A stretch of DNA of 64,000 nt from Sepiola atlantica (GCA_963556195.1 OY744537.1:20582726-20646725); one strand, 5' to 3'; positions 32,833 to 44,330 are shown, counted from the first letter of the stretch. Numbers and translations are program-made. The notes: generated by a model not told the origin, from the letters alone.

Positions 32833-33162
32833 GGTTTTATTTACCTTCTTTCGAGGAGGTTAGACACAAGGTCAGGTGTGGTTTTGAAAAACCAGTGCAC
32901 TAGGATTAGTGTGCTTTGGCTTACAAAAAATGCTTGAGCAGCCCTGTCGGTATTCCCCGGTAAAGGCCCCTCATGCGATTAGCAATAAACTAACCCCTTC
33001 TCAAAGAGAAGGAAAAGCCTGGGAGGGTCAACCTACTGAGACTGAACAGAACTATATCTCAGCCTGACAGAGCATGGCCAAAAGAAATCAGAATGGCCCA
33101 CCCTCTATCAGACTGAGTGTAGAGAACGTATCCTCGACCGATAAGAATTGCTTTGTCTGTTG
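32833..33162 (-). mobile_element. SINE of the U2-headed family, diverged subfamily
   Basis: The body matches the 14764-15103 element: CCTCCCAGGCTTTTCC, GAGAAGGGGTTAGTTTATTG, GGGGAATACCGACAGGG and the ACCTTGTGTCTAACCTCC tail. The head on the minus strand has AATTCTTATCGG and GAGGATACGTTCTCTA, which follow U2 TTCTTATC and GATACGTCCTCTA. Imperfect duplications TCTGGCAGACATAGAGG (32816-32832) and TCTGGCAGACGTAAAGAG (33163-33180) flank it. Confidence 0.8.
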
Positions 33163-33374
33163 TCTGGCAGACGTAAAGAGTTAGTTGAAAAAAAAAAAAA
33201 AAAAACGACTCCAAACTACTTCAAAAAGTGTTGATTCCTGACTACCTACTTCAGATGAGGGGTTGGCTGAAGAAAAATTGCTGACTCCTGACTGACTCTC
33301 CATATTTTATTTCCGAACATGCTTGCACACAAATACGTACAAATGCAATAAAGGATCTTGAATTAAAAGCCCTA

Positions 33375-34210
33375 ACATTATCTCCTCATTATCATCATAT
33401 TCAGTTTAACATCCATTTCACAGGTTGGCATGCGTTAGTAATCGACTTCCAAACTAACCTATCTCCGGACACACCTTTATCACTCTTTCTCTTAAGTCCA
33501 CTTTTATCACTAGGTCACATGTTTTCCTTGACCTTCTCCTGCTACCCCAACTGTCATACATCTACTAACGCAAGAACTCCTGTTCTGCACACATATCCCT
33601 ATAATATCCAGATTTAATCTTCCTCTGAGGTCATCAGATCTAAGCCTGTCATTACACATCCACTGTATCATTCTCATATCATTTCTCCCCATGCAACGCA
33701 TATCCTCAACCCTTAGTGACCAGGATTAACTTCCATACATCATCACACTGCATACACATGCCTGATACCTTTCCCTTGTCGTTGGTGGTAATGCTCTGCT
33801 GGTTAGTAATAGTAAAAGTTCTCCGAACTTACTCCATCCACTTCTAACTCTCGCAATCGCACTAGCACCTGCTCCACTCTGTGCTCCAACAGTATCACCA
33901 AGGTAACAAAACTTCTAAACAACCTCAATAGCTTCGCCATCCAAATATACTTTATCCACATCTGAGTTCTCATCCATCTCCATTATCTTACTCTTCCTGC
34001 ACACAAACTGGTTTTCCTCTCTCACCCTACCAGTAATTCCACTGCATTTCTTGTGTACCTAATGATTACAAGCACCAAAAAAAATGTACCTGACTCCCTT
34101 TCCACAAGCTGAGCAGAGGAGAGGAGGCTTTCCTCATCTTGGGAGTTTTCCAACACTACAACCACTGATCATCACTTTGGTCTTAGTAACATTCGCTCTC
34201 AGAATTGATG
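33375..34210 (-). mobile_element. LINE relic (RTE/Jockey-like)
   Basis: This has the same block order as the 1795-3062 relic on the minus strand, from the zinc-finger and VMISG region near 34170-34060 down to the C-terminal MRCMGRNDMRMIQWMCND and LRSDDLRGRLNLDI stretch near 33700-33590. It ends at an imperfect ATG-rich 3' tail near 33390. It is more degraded than the 1.8-3.1 kb copy. Confidence 0.8.
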
Positions 34211-34349
34211 TCATTGTTAGCAGCTTCGTTTGGTGTGCCAGTTATACGGTATATCAACCCCTTTTGGATAATTTAATGTCGAAACACAATGAATATTCCC
34301 AATGATTAATTTTATACCATTAAATGAACATAAGTCAGTATTTATTAAA

Positions 34350-34375
34350 AGCTGGTGGGGAGGGGGGGGGGGGCA
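34350..34375 (+). repeat. G-rich tract
   Basis: GGTGGGGAGG followed by a run of G bases. Potential quadruplex-forming. Confidence 0.7.
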
Positions 34376-34594
34376 TCATGGAATCATATGTCTCCCAACA
34401 GTATCAGTACATAATTGAATACAATATATTCCATAAGATTTGAACGGCACAGCTGATTCCATAGTCTGTGACAGTATCTATTGGACCAATCATGCACCCC
34501 ATCAGTACGAAAAGGTTTATTACAGAGATGCTAAGCATTGTGATTAAAGGACTCTGTAGTCATACAAGAATAGATTTATAAGTACAGAGTGTTT

Positions 34595-34854
34595 ATTTAC
34601 CTCCTCTGCTGGAGGTTAGACACAAGGTCAGGTGAGGTTTTGAAAAAGCTAGCGCACTAGGAAATGCCTCTGCCATACAAAAATGTGGGTGCAGTCCCGT
34701 CGGTATTCCCCGATAGAGGCACCTCAGGTGATTAACAATAAACCCCTTCTCAAAGAGAAGATAAAGCCTGGGAAGGTGAACTTCCTAGAACTGAACACAA
34801 CCATACAACACTGTCAGACTGATTGTCAAGGATGTGTCCGCGACTGGTATCGAC
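34595..34854 (-). mobile_element. SINE of the U2-headed family, diverged subfamily
   Basis: It shares body and tail with the 32833-33162 copy (CCTTCCCAGGCTTTATC, GGGGTTTATTGTTAATC, GGGGAATACCGACGGGAC, ACCTTGTGTCTAACCTCC). Its head is shorter. Duplications AAGTACAGAGTGTTT (34580-34594) and AAATACAGAGTGTTT (34855-34869) differ at one base. Confidence 0.82.
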
Positions 34855-35055
34855 AAATACAGAGTGTTTCATAAAGGTTTATATCTTTCCAGTCTAATAG
34901 CTTTGTTAATTCTTGTTCAGATGACCTCAAATTTTAACAGCCTGCATAGAAAAGCTAAACAATGGGATCTTTAATTCTCCTTTTCTTTTTTTTTTTAGGT
35001 ATGTAAATGCCATTCATCAAGATAGAAAAAAAAAGGTGTTGTTTTTTTTGTGTTA

Positions 35056-35090
35056 CATTGCTTCTAAAACTATGAGATGTGTCATACAGG
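35056..35090 (+). repeat. Outlying unit of the poly-G minisatellite
   Basis: GCTTCTAAAACTATGAGATG followed by TGTCATACAGG is the same unit as in 36915-37290. It was separated from the rest by insertion of the 1.78-kb transposon. Confidence 0.9.
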
Positions 35091-36874
35091 CATGGCCACC
35101 GAGAGTTGACAAGGCCAAGCAACTAACTTCTTGCCCCCCTCTGACGTCATTGTGGTTGGTTAACTTAATTTCGCGCCTTTTTAAATTTCATTTAATAATT
35201 CACAAAGTTAAAATGCCTACTGCATGTGTTTGGATTTCCAAAAGAGAAAGAATTACGGCAAATATGGATACACGTAATAAAGCGAGATATGTTTACACCG
35301 ACTAAATATAGTGTAGTAAGTTTGAATAAAAAAGTATTCCTTTCTTTTTTTTTATTACTTTTTTCGATATCTTAAGTGTAGTATATTTTATCTTTTCTCT
35401 GTACTTTTGTAGATTAAATAAATGAAATAATAACAACATATTTAATCAATATTTTCACACAAAAAAAATATTGATTAAACAATGCTTTATTCAATGATAA
35501 TATCGTTAATTAACAAAATTAATTTTTCTTCGAGCTATAATGATTTTTATTAACACAGGCATTTTTCGTAATATATACGAAATAGTTAAAAAAAAAAATT
35601 ATTTTAAACATATACAGATCTTTATTTTCATTAAAAAATATTCATGGATTTTTTTTTTATATATAAAAATATACCTTTAGTAATGGTGTATTTTGTTTAC
35701 AAAAAATAATACATTTTCACTAAGATTTTTTTTTTAAATAGTTTCCTTTACGGCATTTCAAACAATTTGGAACAATGTTATTTAAATAAATAGTAAATCA
35801 CATGAAATATATTATGAAATTATTTCTTTTTTCGAAAATATTGATTAAACAATGCTTTATTCAATGATAATATCGTTAATTAACAAAATTAATTTTTCTT
35901 CGAGGTATGATTTAATTAACACGGGCATTTTTCGTAATATATACAAAATAATTAATTTTTTTTTTTTTTAAACATATACAGACCTTTATTTTCATTAAAA
36001 AAAATGCTAATCTTCTTTTTAATGTTGACTCTTGTGATGAGGGTCACAATATTGAAAAAATAGAAAGAATGCTTATCTGGAGTTCCTCCAATTCTATACT
36101 GAATAATTTTTGTGATATGAAAAATGATCACATCAATAAGAAAAAGCTAAACAGAAAAAGAAAATTAGAAACATTCTACTAAATATTTTCTATAAGTTTG
36201 ACTAAAAAAAAATAATAATTCTGCACTAGTTACTTTGTTTGTATTTACATTATTTGTTTGAATTTATTTTGTTTTATTTTTTTAATTTATCATTTGTTTT
36301 CATTTTTAAATCGTTTGTTTTTATTATCGTTTGTTTACATTTTTAACATTATTCATCGTTTGTTTTTAATTAGTTAGTTAATTTAATTGTTTGTTCCCGA
36401 AATTCATAATTCTGTTTTTTGCAGTATTTGATCATGAATTATTATTTTTTTTAAATTTATATTGAATAAAGATCAGTTTCAGGATAAATCGAATCGTGTT
36501 CCTTTCCTTTCTTTTTTTACATGCAATTTTTTAAATTTTCTAATGCTTTGTTTTAAATATTTACAATATCGTATGGTCAACATGTTTTGATATTTTGGAT
36601 AACTTTAGTAAAGGTGTTTTTTGTTTACAGGAAATAATACATTTGCACCAAGCTTTCTAATAAAGTAATAGATTTATTATATTCTGTGATCATTAATTAA
36701 TAAATACTGAAAATTTCATTAAAATTGGTTGATTTCCTGAATTTTGATGGATTATTTAGTGAATGGGGAAGTCAAAATGCCTTCTTATTGTTATTACGAC
36801 GGCCATTGTTTGACACGCAATGCAGTGACGTCATTTTCTAGCAAGCAGGCCTGTAGTAACTCTTGGTGGCCATG
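35091..36874 (+). mobile_element. TIR DNA transposon, possible P/THAP-like, internally decayed
   Basis: Inverted ends CATGGCCACCGAGAGTT (35091) and, on the reverse strand, CATGGCCACCAAGAGTT (from 36874) are followed by further partial similarity (AGGCC, TGACGTCA). ATACAGG is duplicated at 35084-35090 and 36875-36881. The surrounding tandem repeat has one ATACAGG at this spot in its uninterrupted copies, which confirms a 7-bp duplication. P elements make 7-8 bp duplications and begin CATG. Inside, a short ORF at 35215 starts MPTACVWI, as THAP domains often start (MPxxC). Near 35990-36182 a 60-codon stretch ends NRKRKLETFY, preceded by a good splice acceptor. Internal direct repeats lie at 35455-35640 and 35835-36003. 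Family assignment is inference. Confidence 0.6.
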
Positions 36875-37295
36875 ATACAGGTCATTTTTTTTTTTGGGGG
36901 GGGGGGTGTTACAGTGCTTCTAAAACTATGAGATGTGGCATACAGGTTATTTGGGGGGGGGGGGGGGTACAGTGCTTCTAAAACTATGAGATGTGCCATA
37001 CAGGTCATTTGGGGGGTTACAGTGCTTCTAAAACTATGAGATGGGCCATACAGGTCATTTGGGGGGGGGAGGGGGTTACAGTGCTTCTAAAACTATGAGA
37101 TGGGCCATACAGGTCATTTGGGGGGGGGGGGGGGGTTACAGTGCTTCTAAAACTATGAGATGGGCCATACAGGTCATTTGGGGGGTTACAGTGCTTCTAA
37201 AACTATGAGATGGGCCATACAGGTCATTTGGGGGGGGGGGGGGGGGGTTACAGTGCTTCTAAAACTATGAGATGTGCCATACAGGTTATTTTTTC
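36875..37295 (+). repeat. Minisatellite with variable poly-G spacers
   Basis: Seven units of GCTTCTAAAACTATGAGATG plus CCATACAGGTCATTT begin at 36915, 36973, 37024, 37083, 37143, 37191 and 37255. Spacing varies from 48 to 64 bp, almost entirely through the length of the G run before TTACAGT. The G runs reach about 18 bases. Confidence 0.93.
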
Positions 37296-37411
37296 CCCCA
37301 AGGAGTCAGGTACCGGTAATATTTGCAATCATATTAATTTACGGTGGTTTCCAGCATAAAATAATATGACTGCAAATACAATATAAGAAAAGTTGATATG
37401 GTTTTATCTCA

Positions 37412-37646
37412 TTTATTTTAATACAATTTTACAATATAAATAGAAACTAAAAAAAAGACAACATATTTCTCATGTCTAATATTGAGCCATTTATGTGGAA
37501 TCGTCAACCATAACAGCTAAATAAATGTAATACCCTTCATTGGATAACAGTGACTGATGCCTAACAATATACTTTGGCGAAATGACTGATTCATTATCTG
37601 AAGAAGATGAAGAGGAGGATAATAATATCGATGGTTTGCCCAAATA
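37412..37646 (-). CDS. Possible terminal exon (unidentified protein)
   Basis: On the minus strand a run of 13 T bases and ACATGATGCAG make a plausible splice acceptor ending at 37647. From there an open frame of 51 codons reads YLGKPSILLSSSSSSSDNES and VISPKYIVRHQSLLSNEG, ending AVMVDDST and TAA at 37491-37493. AATAAA lies about 75 bases past the stop (37412-37417, reverse strand). The longer frame through the T run is not credible as protein. No family is recognised. A chance frame in AT-rich DNA is a real alternative. Confidence 0.25.
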
Positions 37647-38384
37647 CTGCATCATGTAAAAAAAAAAAAAAGCTGTCAATACAGCAAGGCAACACGTACC
37701 TCCGAAAAGTATAATCTTACCATACATAACACAAAAAACAATTAAGTTTACCAAAGAGAGAGAAAGATGATAATGACGAAATAAATCTAACATGACAACA
37801 CAGATGAAACAAGAAAATGTGAAAGGTGCAGAGAAAAAAAGAGAATGAAAAAGAAAAAGAAAGAGAAAGAGAGAGAGAAAGAAAATGTTTTTTTTGGTGG
37901 GGGGTCTAAAATCGTAACAATTTGATGTATGTTAAAATTACATTAAAACAAAAAGAATGCAAACCATAGTTTTTGGGGTTTTTTTATTAGCAAAGTTGAT
38001 GGGATTTAGAAACAACTCATTTTAAAAATGGATGATGCCTCAATTTTTTTTGCCTTAGCAACACCAGTTAATTTTCAATTAGTTTTTTGCATTTCGTTTC
38101 ATCTTTGCCGATTGAATGATCTCAGTTTTTAAAATGGCCGTGAAAGGTGATAACGCGTGTACAAACGTGAATAAGCATATTATTCTACAGATTGATTTCT
38201 TGTTCGGGACTTTTTCTCATTTTTCTGCATCATTACACTGATCTCATCATTTTGGTTGCCATCAGCACAATTGTGACGAACATTTATTTATGAAATTCAG
38301 ACTTCTGTAGTTACGAATGATCCAAATAACCTATGAATGTTTTACATACTGAGCAGTAACCCAGTTTAATATTAGTAGTAGTGA

Positions 38385-38765
38385 CAATGGGAGTATAGGT
38401 GTTGAATATAAAATATAGATTTAAATAAGCGACACTAAGACAGCAGTCTGTAAAAGCCTTAGATAAAAAATAGTAGAAAAAAACAGCGAGCGTTGAGAAG
38501 AGGCCAGCAGAAGACAGAACAAAGAGAAAAATAGTGTCTCCGTGGGTACCAGCAAAAGATGTTCCATCAGCATTTTTATATTCGCTGTCCGTGTTTCTTC
38601 TTTGTGGAACAGTCTGTCGGAGGAAGTTGTGACAATGTCTACCATATCAAGATTTAAAGTGGCCTTAGACAAACAGACAGTATATGGATGTAAATATCTT
38701 TTATCTTTTACATGGCTTGTTGCACTTTTTTTATATAAGAATACACTTTTATATTTTTTGTAGTA
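38385..38765 (+). mobile_element. LINE C-terminal fragment
   Basis: At 38570-38690 the frame reads FIFAVRVSSLWNSLSEEVVT and MSTISRFKVALDKQ, the typical C-terminus (RVVxxWNSLPEEVV..FKxxLD) of LINE polyproteins. The sequence upstream (GACAATGGGAGTATAGG to AAATAAGCGAC) resembles unit B of the 17.8-18.3 kb duplication. Confidence 0.75.
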
Positions 38766-39611
38766 TTTGACGATATTTCTGAGATGAGGTATTGTTATTT
38801 ACATTACTTACATGTTTTGGCTCAGCAATGATAGAGTGATTTCCTTTGAACTAAATGCAAGTTATCTCCCCTGAGCATGACTAGTCAATGAAAGAATACA
38901 CTCAATACCATTGTTACTGTTTGTTTATTATCATTATTAGATCGAGCTATAAATGAAGACATAAAATAGACAGCTAAAGAGAAGTGTGGGGGGGGGGTTA
39001 CTGTAGCGGAATCGTTGTGGTGTTAACACTGTTCCGACTATAAATAATTATTCTACATCACAGAAATTTCCATGTAAGATGTTTCCGTATCATATATAGA
39101 TTTATAAACAGGATACGTTGTAAAGATCGCAGACCAACTCCAAGAAGTTTTCATTGATAATCTTAGAAAATAAGTCAGGCATGAAATAGAAATGATCTCA
39201 GACACTAATAATTGGATAAAAATCTGGCAAATCAACAGAATCTGATGCTAACCAACATCCTTATATTTATCAAGAACATATGTTATTGCATACATAAACT
39301 TGCTGATAGTAAGCATTTTTATCTAATAGGGAAAAATGATCATGAGTTTCTCATAAATGCTTAATGCTAAATCTTATTCAAGTAGAATGTGACCTCAAGT
39401 TTATTGCTACTGCTTTGGGAAGGGGTAGCTAAAAATTAGTAGTATGATATAGTTTATCCTCTCATAAAATGAGGTGGGGAGCCAGCAATTTTGTTAAGAG
39501 TTTTTTTTTTTATTATTATTAATACAGAGAAATAGATCCAACTCTTGAGTCCGGAGTTGGATTTATTTTTCTCCTCATTAATATAAACCTTTAAATCTAG
39601 TCATAGTTATT
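38766..39611. other. Intergenic sequence
   Basis: No supported gene. A fragment of the GGTGGGGAG / GAGTCCGGAGTTGG repeat lies near 39470-39565. Confidence 0.45.
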
Positions 39612-40165
39612 GGTCCTCCGATTTATAAAATCGAGGGACTTATGTTTTGAGGTCCGTCCGTCCGGATTTTTCTCCGCGACCATCCATTGAATTTCTCTGA
39701 AACTTTGGTCAGGTTAGAAAGTGACAAATCTGGTTAGCCCCCCAGGAGGTCAAAAGGCCTGGAATGGCAAAAAAATGACATTTTTTGCCCCATAACTTTT
39801 CATCCATCCATTCAATTTCTCTGAAACTTGGCCAAAATGTGGAGGCAATTGTTCCTAATAGAAAATAAGTATCGCTGACCTGGGAAAAAATCTGGTTCGC
39901 GCACCCAGGAGGTCAAAAGCCTCCAAAATGGCAAAAACCGACCCTTTTCTCCCATAACGTTTGATCCATCCATTCAATTTTTCTGAAACTTGGCCAAAAT
40001 ATAGAGGCAATTGTTCTGGATATAAAATGAGCATCCTTGACCTCAGAAAAATTCTGGTTCGCGCCCCCAGGGGGGTCAAAAATGCCCCAAATTGCTCAAA
40101 TTTATTGCATTTTACACTCGCCACATCGAGTCACATACAGAGGGGGACCACGCACGCGCGGCTTA
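39612..40165 (+). repeat. Composite dispersed repeat with internal monomers
   Basis: It begins with a short palindrome (CGATTTATAAAATCGAGGGA) and ends ACCACGCACGCGCGGCTT. Between them a unit of about 135-160 bp repeats three times: CATCCATTCAATTTCTCTG, AAACTTGGCCAAAATGTGGA, GAGCATCCTTGACC and TTCGCGCCCCCAGG. The copy at 50204-50660 has the same ends but fewer internal units. Short reading frames through it are not supported as genes. The class is unknown. Confidence 0.85.
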
Positions 40166-40623
40166 TTTATATCTTTAAAAGAAACAAATGCAATCTTGCT
40201 ACAAATTTCGAAAAAAATATTTAAAATTTTCTTTTAATTTTTGTAATAAATTCTTGCATTATAAACAAGTAAAAACAGTCATTCCATCAGTATACTGCTC
40301 AAAGTATCCAAATCTTTAAAAACCATTTTTTAAATTCAAGAATAGAACTGCTCTTCCATTTTTATTTTGAGCGAACATGTGACGGCAGCTATAACTGTTT
40401 TTTTGTTTTTTTTAGTAAATTAAATTTTTCTTTGGCATAACATAAAGAGACATTTTTAAAATACTTTGTATTTTGAAGTGCACTCTTTTATTCAACGCTT
40501 ATTATAAACATCATGGATAATAGTATAAAGCCTTATTTATCTTTTACAAAACACTAGCAGACCCTCCCCTCCTTCGGAAAATGAACAAGGATCCTTGTGT
40601 ACTCCTGCTCCAATTTTATTCTT

Positions 40624-40660
<37 letters not shown>

Positions 40661-42255
40661 AATTTTCAAGTTATGAATAAAATAAAATAAAACATTATCT
40701 TTGCTGTTATGGATATCCGGCACAAACACAGATTCCACAATATTTTTGAAGAAGCCCCTCATACAAAATTAATACCAACATTGGATTCCTCATAAAATGT
40801 TATTTGATCTTGATACAGGGCTTTGTTTTCAATTGCATCCTCAGAAAGGGAGATAGAGAACCACAAATGTAGTATAGATACTGTTTGAAGATTCGCAGTT
40901 GTCGTTTAGTTTAGAAAAACATGGTGATTAAAAAACTTAAACTTTTCTAAAAACTAAACTATGCATTTTTTTTGTATCGATATGAGATTTTATCCTTTAA
41001 TGATTAGATATGTACTCGGAAATAGTGTGTGGTTTAACAGCACCTGCATAAGTGCAGTTTTACCAAAATGTTGAATAAATAAATAAAAAATGTATTTAGA
41101 TTCATCAGAGAACTTTTTGTATGTGAATATTTGTAATTTCTGAAGATTTACTATATGCAAATTAAGAGGAAAAAAAAATCATTGAATTACATGAAAAACA
41201 ACACAATCATTTTACTTTTTAAAAATTGTTAAAGCTTGAAATAAATATTATATAGAAAAATTATAATACTTAAAATATGTTATTTCTAAATATGTTATAT
41301 AAATTAAGTATGTTTTATTTAAAAACTGCTTATAGAAGCAACATTTTTTTATAACAAAATAAAAGATGAAATAATAAAACCCAGACCAAAAAATTGAAAT
41401 AGAGAGCAGAAAAATAGTTTAAAGAAAAAAAAGAAAAAAATTTTTTTTACTGTAGCAAAAAAATAAATAAATAAAATAAAAAACATTTGTATTAAATAAA
41501 GATTAAGTAGACTGACTAAATAATTAAAAAAAAAAAGTCCAAGTTTTCAATCATTTTCGAGAAATTGCTGAAGTAATCCAGTTATGAATATGAGCTGACA
41601 CCACCGTTTTTAATAATTTTGTAATGACTGGTAAAGTTGTGAATTTGATTTGAGTGGGTCTCCAAGTAATTGACTACATACCAACTAGAGTCTCTTAATA
41701 AAATGAAGTGTTAAACTGCAAATTCCCAGACTAAGCATCTTTTTATCATGGTCACGTTAAACAATTTTAACCTTCCCGAATTACTTAATTTAACAAAACA
41801 AAGTTTTTATTTTTTAATTGATAGAACAAATTAAGAAACCATAATTTTGGAGAATTATGACAAAAAAAGGTCTAGACAGTAGGTTTAACCTCACTCTGAA
41901 CATCATAAAATCACTACCGGCATTACATCAGAGCTAAATCTTAAATGTCTGTAAAACAAAATAATTTAACTATTGGAAAAAGAAAGTAAAAAAGTTTTCT
42001 CTTTCAATGAGTAAAGATCTACTTTGATCTTCACTGCAACTTATCATTTTCTGTCAAAGTTTCTAATCATGAGGGAGAAATGGGGGAAAGGGTAATAGAC
42101 AAATGAAAAAAATCAAATTTTACTGACCAGAAGTCAATTTAAAAATCAAAATTTGATCATTTTAAAAAATGAAACTCTTTATTAAAAACTAATTTGCATA
42201 CAATCAACCCATGGCAATACTGAGCTACATTCTTTTAGATTTTTATGCAGCAGCA
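40166..42255. other. AT-rich intergenic sequence
   Basis: Nothing supported was seen. A T run of over 30 bases lies near 40625-40657. Confidence 0.5.
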
Positions 42256-42266
42256 TCTCTCTCTCA

Positions 42267-42299
<33 letters not shown>

Positions 42300-42300
42300 A
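42256..42300 (+). repeat. (CT)n(AT)n compound microsatellite
   Basis: A short CT run passes into about 10 AT units. This is the same compound form as at 28598-28650. Confidence 0.9.
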
Positions 42301-42535
42301 TTTTATTTCATATCATACTATACAATAATACAGTTAACCATTGATACCTGAGGTTTCATATATAATGGGAATGTTCTTTTTACCTAATGGGCAGAAATTC
42401 CACATGTATCCAGTTCCTCTGTCAGGCTACCTGGGCAAAACAATGTTTCCCGTTGTCCATAAAACCTAAGGTATCAATTGCTAATAGTACTATTGTATAC
42501 TATGATATGAAATAAAAAATTGAGCACTCTGGTTT
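42301..42535. repeat. Inverted repeat beside AT tract
   Basis: TTTTATTTCATATCATAC and CATTGATACCTGAGGTT near 42302-42355 pair with GTATACTATGATATGAAAT and AACCTAAGGTATCAATTG near 42465-42515. This gives another foldback of the AT-flanked type. Confidence 0.7.
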
Positions 42536-43066
42536 TATTTCTCCTTGAACTCAATATTATAATATATATAAGTGACAATTTTGTATCAATGTGTATAAAC
42601 TTTATACATTGATGAGCAGAAATCCTAAATAAAATCATCTTTATTTGAGCATATAATTGTCCCTGGAACATCATATAGAGATTGGGGAATGGGGGACAAC
42701 AAAGTAACCTTTTTTAAAATCCTCACTAAAATATGATTGGATGCATTATCCCAAAATGAGGAAATAAATAAGACAACAGTAGCAATCAGCACAAAAGTAA
42801 CATTATACTTTAGTAGTATGAAATAGATGAGACAAAACACACGTTACCATTGACGAGACAGCCATTGGCTTGATAATGGAAATTTGGACCAGCATCAGGA
42901 AGAATGTGAGTACTTTGTAGGAGTCCTTCAACAAAAATAAAGGGACAAAATTAGGTGATGTCAAAAACAGAAGTTGAAAAATGTATTCCAAATAAACCAG
43001 GATGCTTCTTCCACAAAGGAACGGTAAACAAAAATGTTTCTTTTAATAAAAAAAAAAAACAGAAGA

Positions 43067-43067
<1 letters not shown>

Positions 43068-43127
<60 letters not shown>
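43068..43127 (+). repeat. (AAT)n microsatellite
   Basis: About 20 units of the trinucleotide. The tyrosine run in the reverse frame is an artefact. Confidence 0.97.
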
Positions 43128-43233
43128 GCAGCAAATCAATTTAAAAACAAAAAAATGAATAATAAAAAAAATTATCATGAAACTATAAAAGCTTTATGCA
43201 TAAGTTTCTGTGTTTATCAATAAAGGGATTTTT

Positions 43234-43235
<2 letters not shown>

Positions 43236-43298
<63 letters not shown>
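43236..43298 (+). repeat. (AT)n microsatellite
   Basis: About 30 AT units bordering the left arm of the 43.3-43.6 kb foldback. Confidence 0.97.
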
Positions 43299-43300
<2 letters not shown>

Positions 43301-43320
43301 AACATTATTAAATAACATGT

Positions 43321-43628
43321 TTATGCTTGATAAGACTTTTTTTTTTTGACTTTTTCAATTTTCCAAATAGTTAATTTAGTATTTCAGTCAAATTGGTGTA
43401 TGTAAGTTCCGTGGGATTTTTGTTCCATTTTCTTTCCTTTTTCGTGAGTACACGACCAACACCACCTGAAGATGATTTGACAAATCAAATCAAAAATACT
43501 TGTGAAAAAGGAAAGAAAATGGAATAAAGAAACCCACGGAACTTACATACACCAATTTGACCGAAATACTAAATGAACTATTCGGAAAATTAAAAAAATT
43601 AAAAAAAAGTTTTATCAAGCACAAAAAC
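43321..43628. repeat. Long foldback element
   Basis: Arms 43321-43450 and 43497-43628 are reverse complements with about 10 percent differences (GGTGTATGTAAGTTCCGTGG against CCACGGAACTTACATACACC). The loop region reads CACCTGAAGATGATTTG, then CAAATCAAAAATAC, a CTGAAGA-hairpin arrangement like the other AT-flanked repeats. Confidence 0.9.
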
Positions 43629-43713
43629 ACTGTGTTATTTAATAAGGTTTACCGAAATAAAAATATGCTGCCTAAATACACACACAATATATATATATAT
43701 GTATATATATATA

Positions 43714-43925
43714 TAAATTAAAATAGCTACAAACTGGATATCATGACATACCAATGGTTTCATGTAAAACAAGAATATTTCAGAAGTCGTCAGTGTTCGG
43801 CCAGCATCCACGAGGTTACAAATATGATTGCCGGCCAAACACTGACAACTTCAAAAATATTCTAATTCAGCATGAAGGCATTAGTACGTTCATGATATCC
43901 TATCTGTAGCTATTTTAATAAATAT
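43714..43925. repeat. Foldback element
   Basis: AAAATAGCTACAAACTGGAT, ATCATGACATACCAATGG, CAGTGTTCGGCCAGCA on the left pair with GCCGGCCAAACACTGACAAC, CAGCATGAAGGCATTAG and ATCCTATCTGTAGCTATTTT on the right. AT tracts lie outside both arms. Confidence 0.85.
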
Positions 43926-43965
43926 ATATGTTGAACTCTTATCATCCCAGTCTTTAAAAAAAAAA

Positions 43966-43974
<9 letters not shown>

Positions 43975-44038
<64 letters not shown>

Positions 44039-44268
44039 ATGCTTTTATTCAATTCTCCCTGGAATTCAGCAACCAGGTTGGATCAAAAAATAATTCTCTG
44101 CCTGATGAGACCTTAGCTCTTGAGAGCTGTAGATCGATAACATCGACATGCCAGTGTAGCAGACCTTGTACATGTTCGAATAAAAGCATTCACAATACAG
44201 CTCTATATTTTATTGAGCACTCTTTTATAAGCCCGGTTTGATTCCCTGTGGATTTTTACCCTACCTGG

Positions 44269-44330
<62 letters not shown>
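43975..44330. repeat. AT-bounded GATAACATCG-family repeat
   Basis: (AT)n at 43975-44033 and 44273-44327 enclose a 230-bp repeat. It reads CTGATGAGACC (44102), an AGCTCT/AGAGCT hairpin, GTAGATCGATAACATCG, then CATGCCAGTGTAGC. It ends CTGTGGATTTTTACCC, which matches the inverted start of the 5.43-kb and 26.76-kb copies. Confidence 0.85.

Noticed and set aside
40620..40660. A poly-A tail of a retrotransposon on the minus strand
   Set aside because: The T run is long, but no coding or SINE sequence was recognised next to it and no duplication was found.
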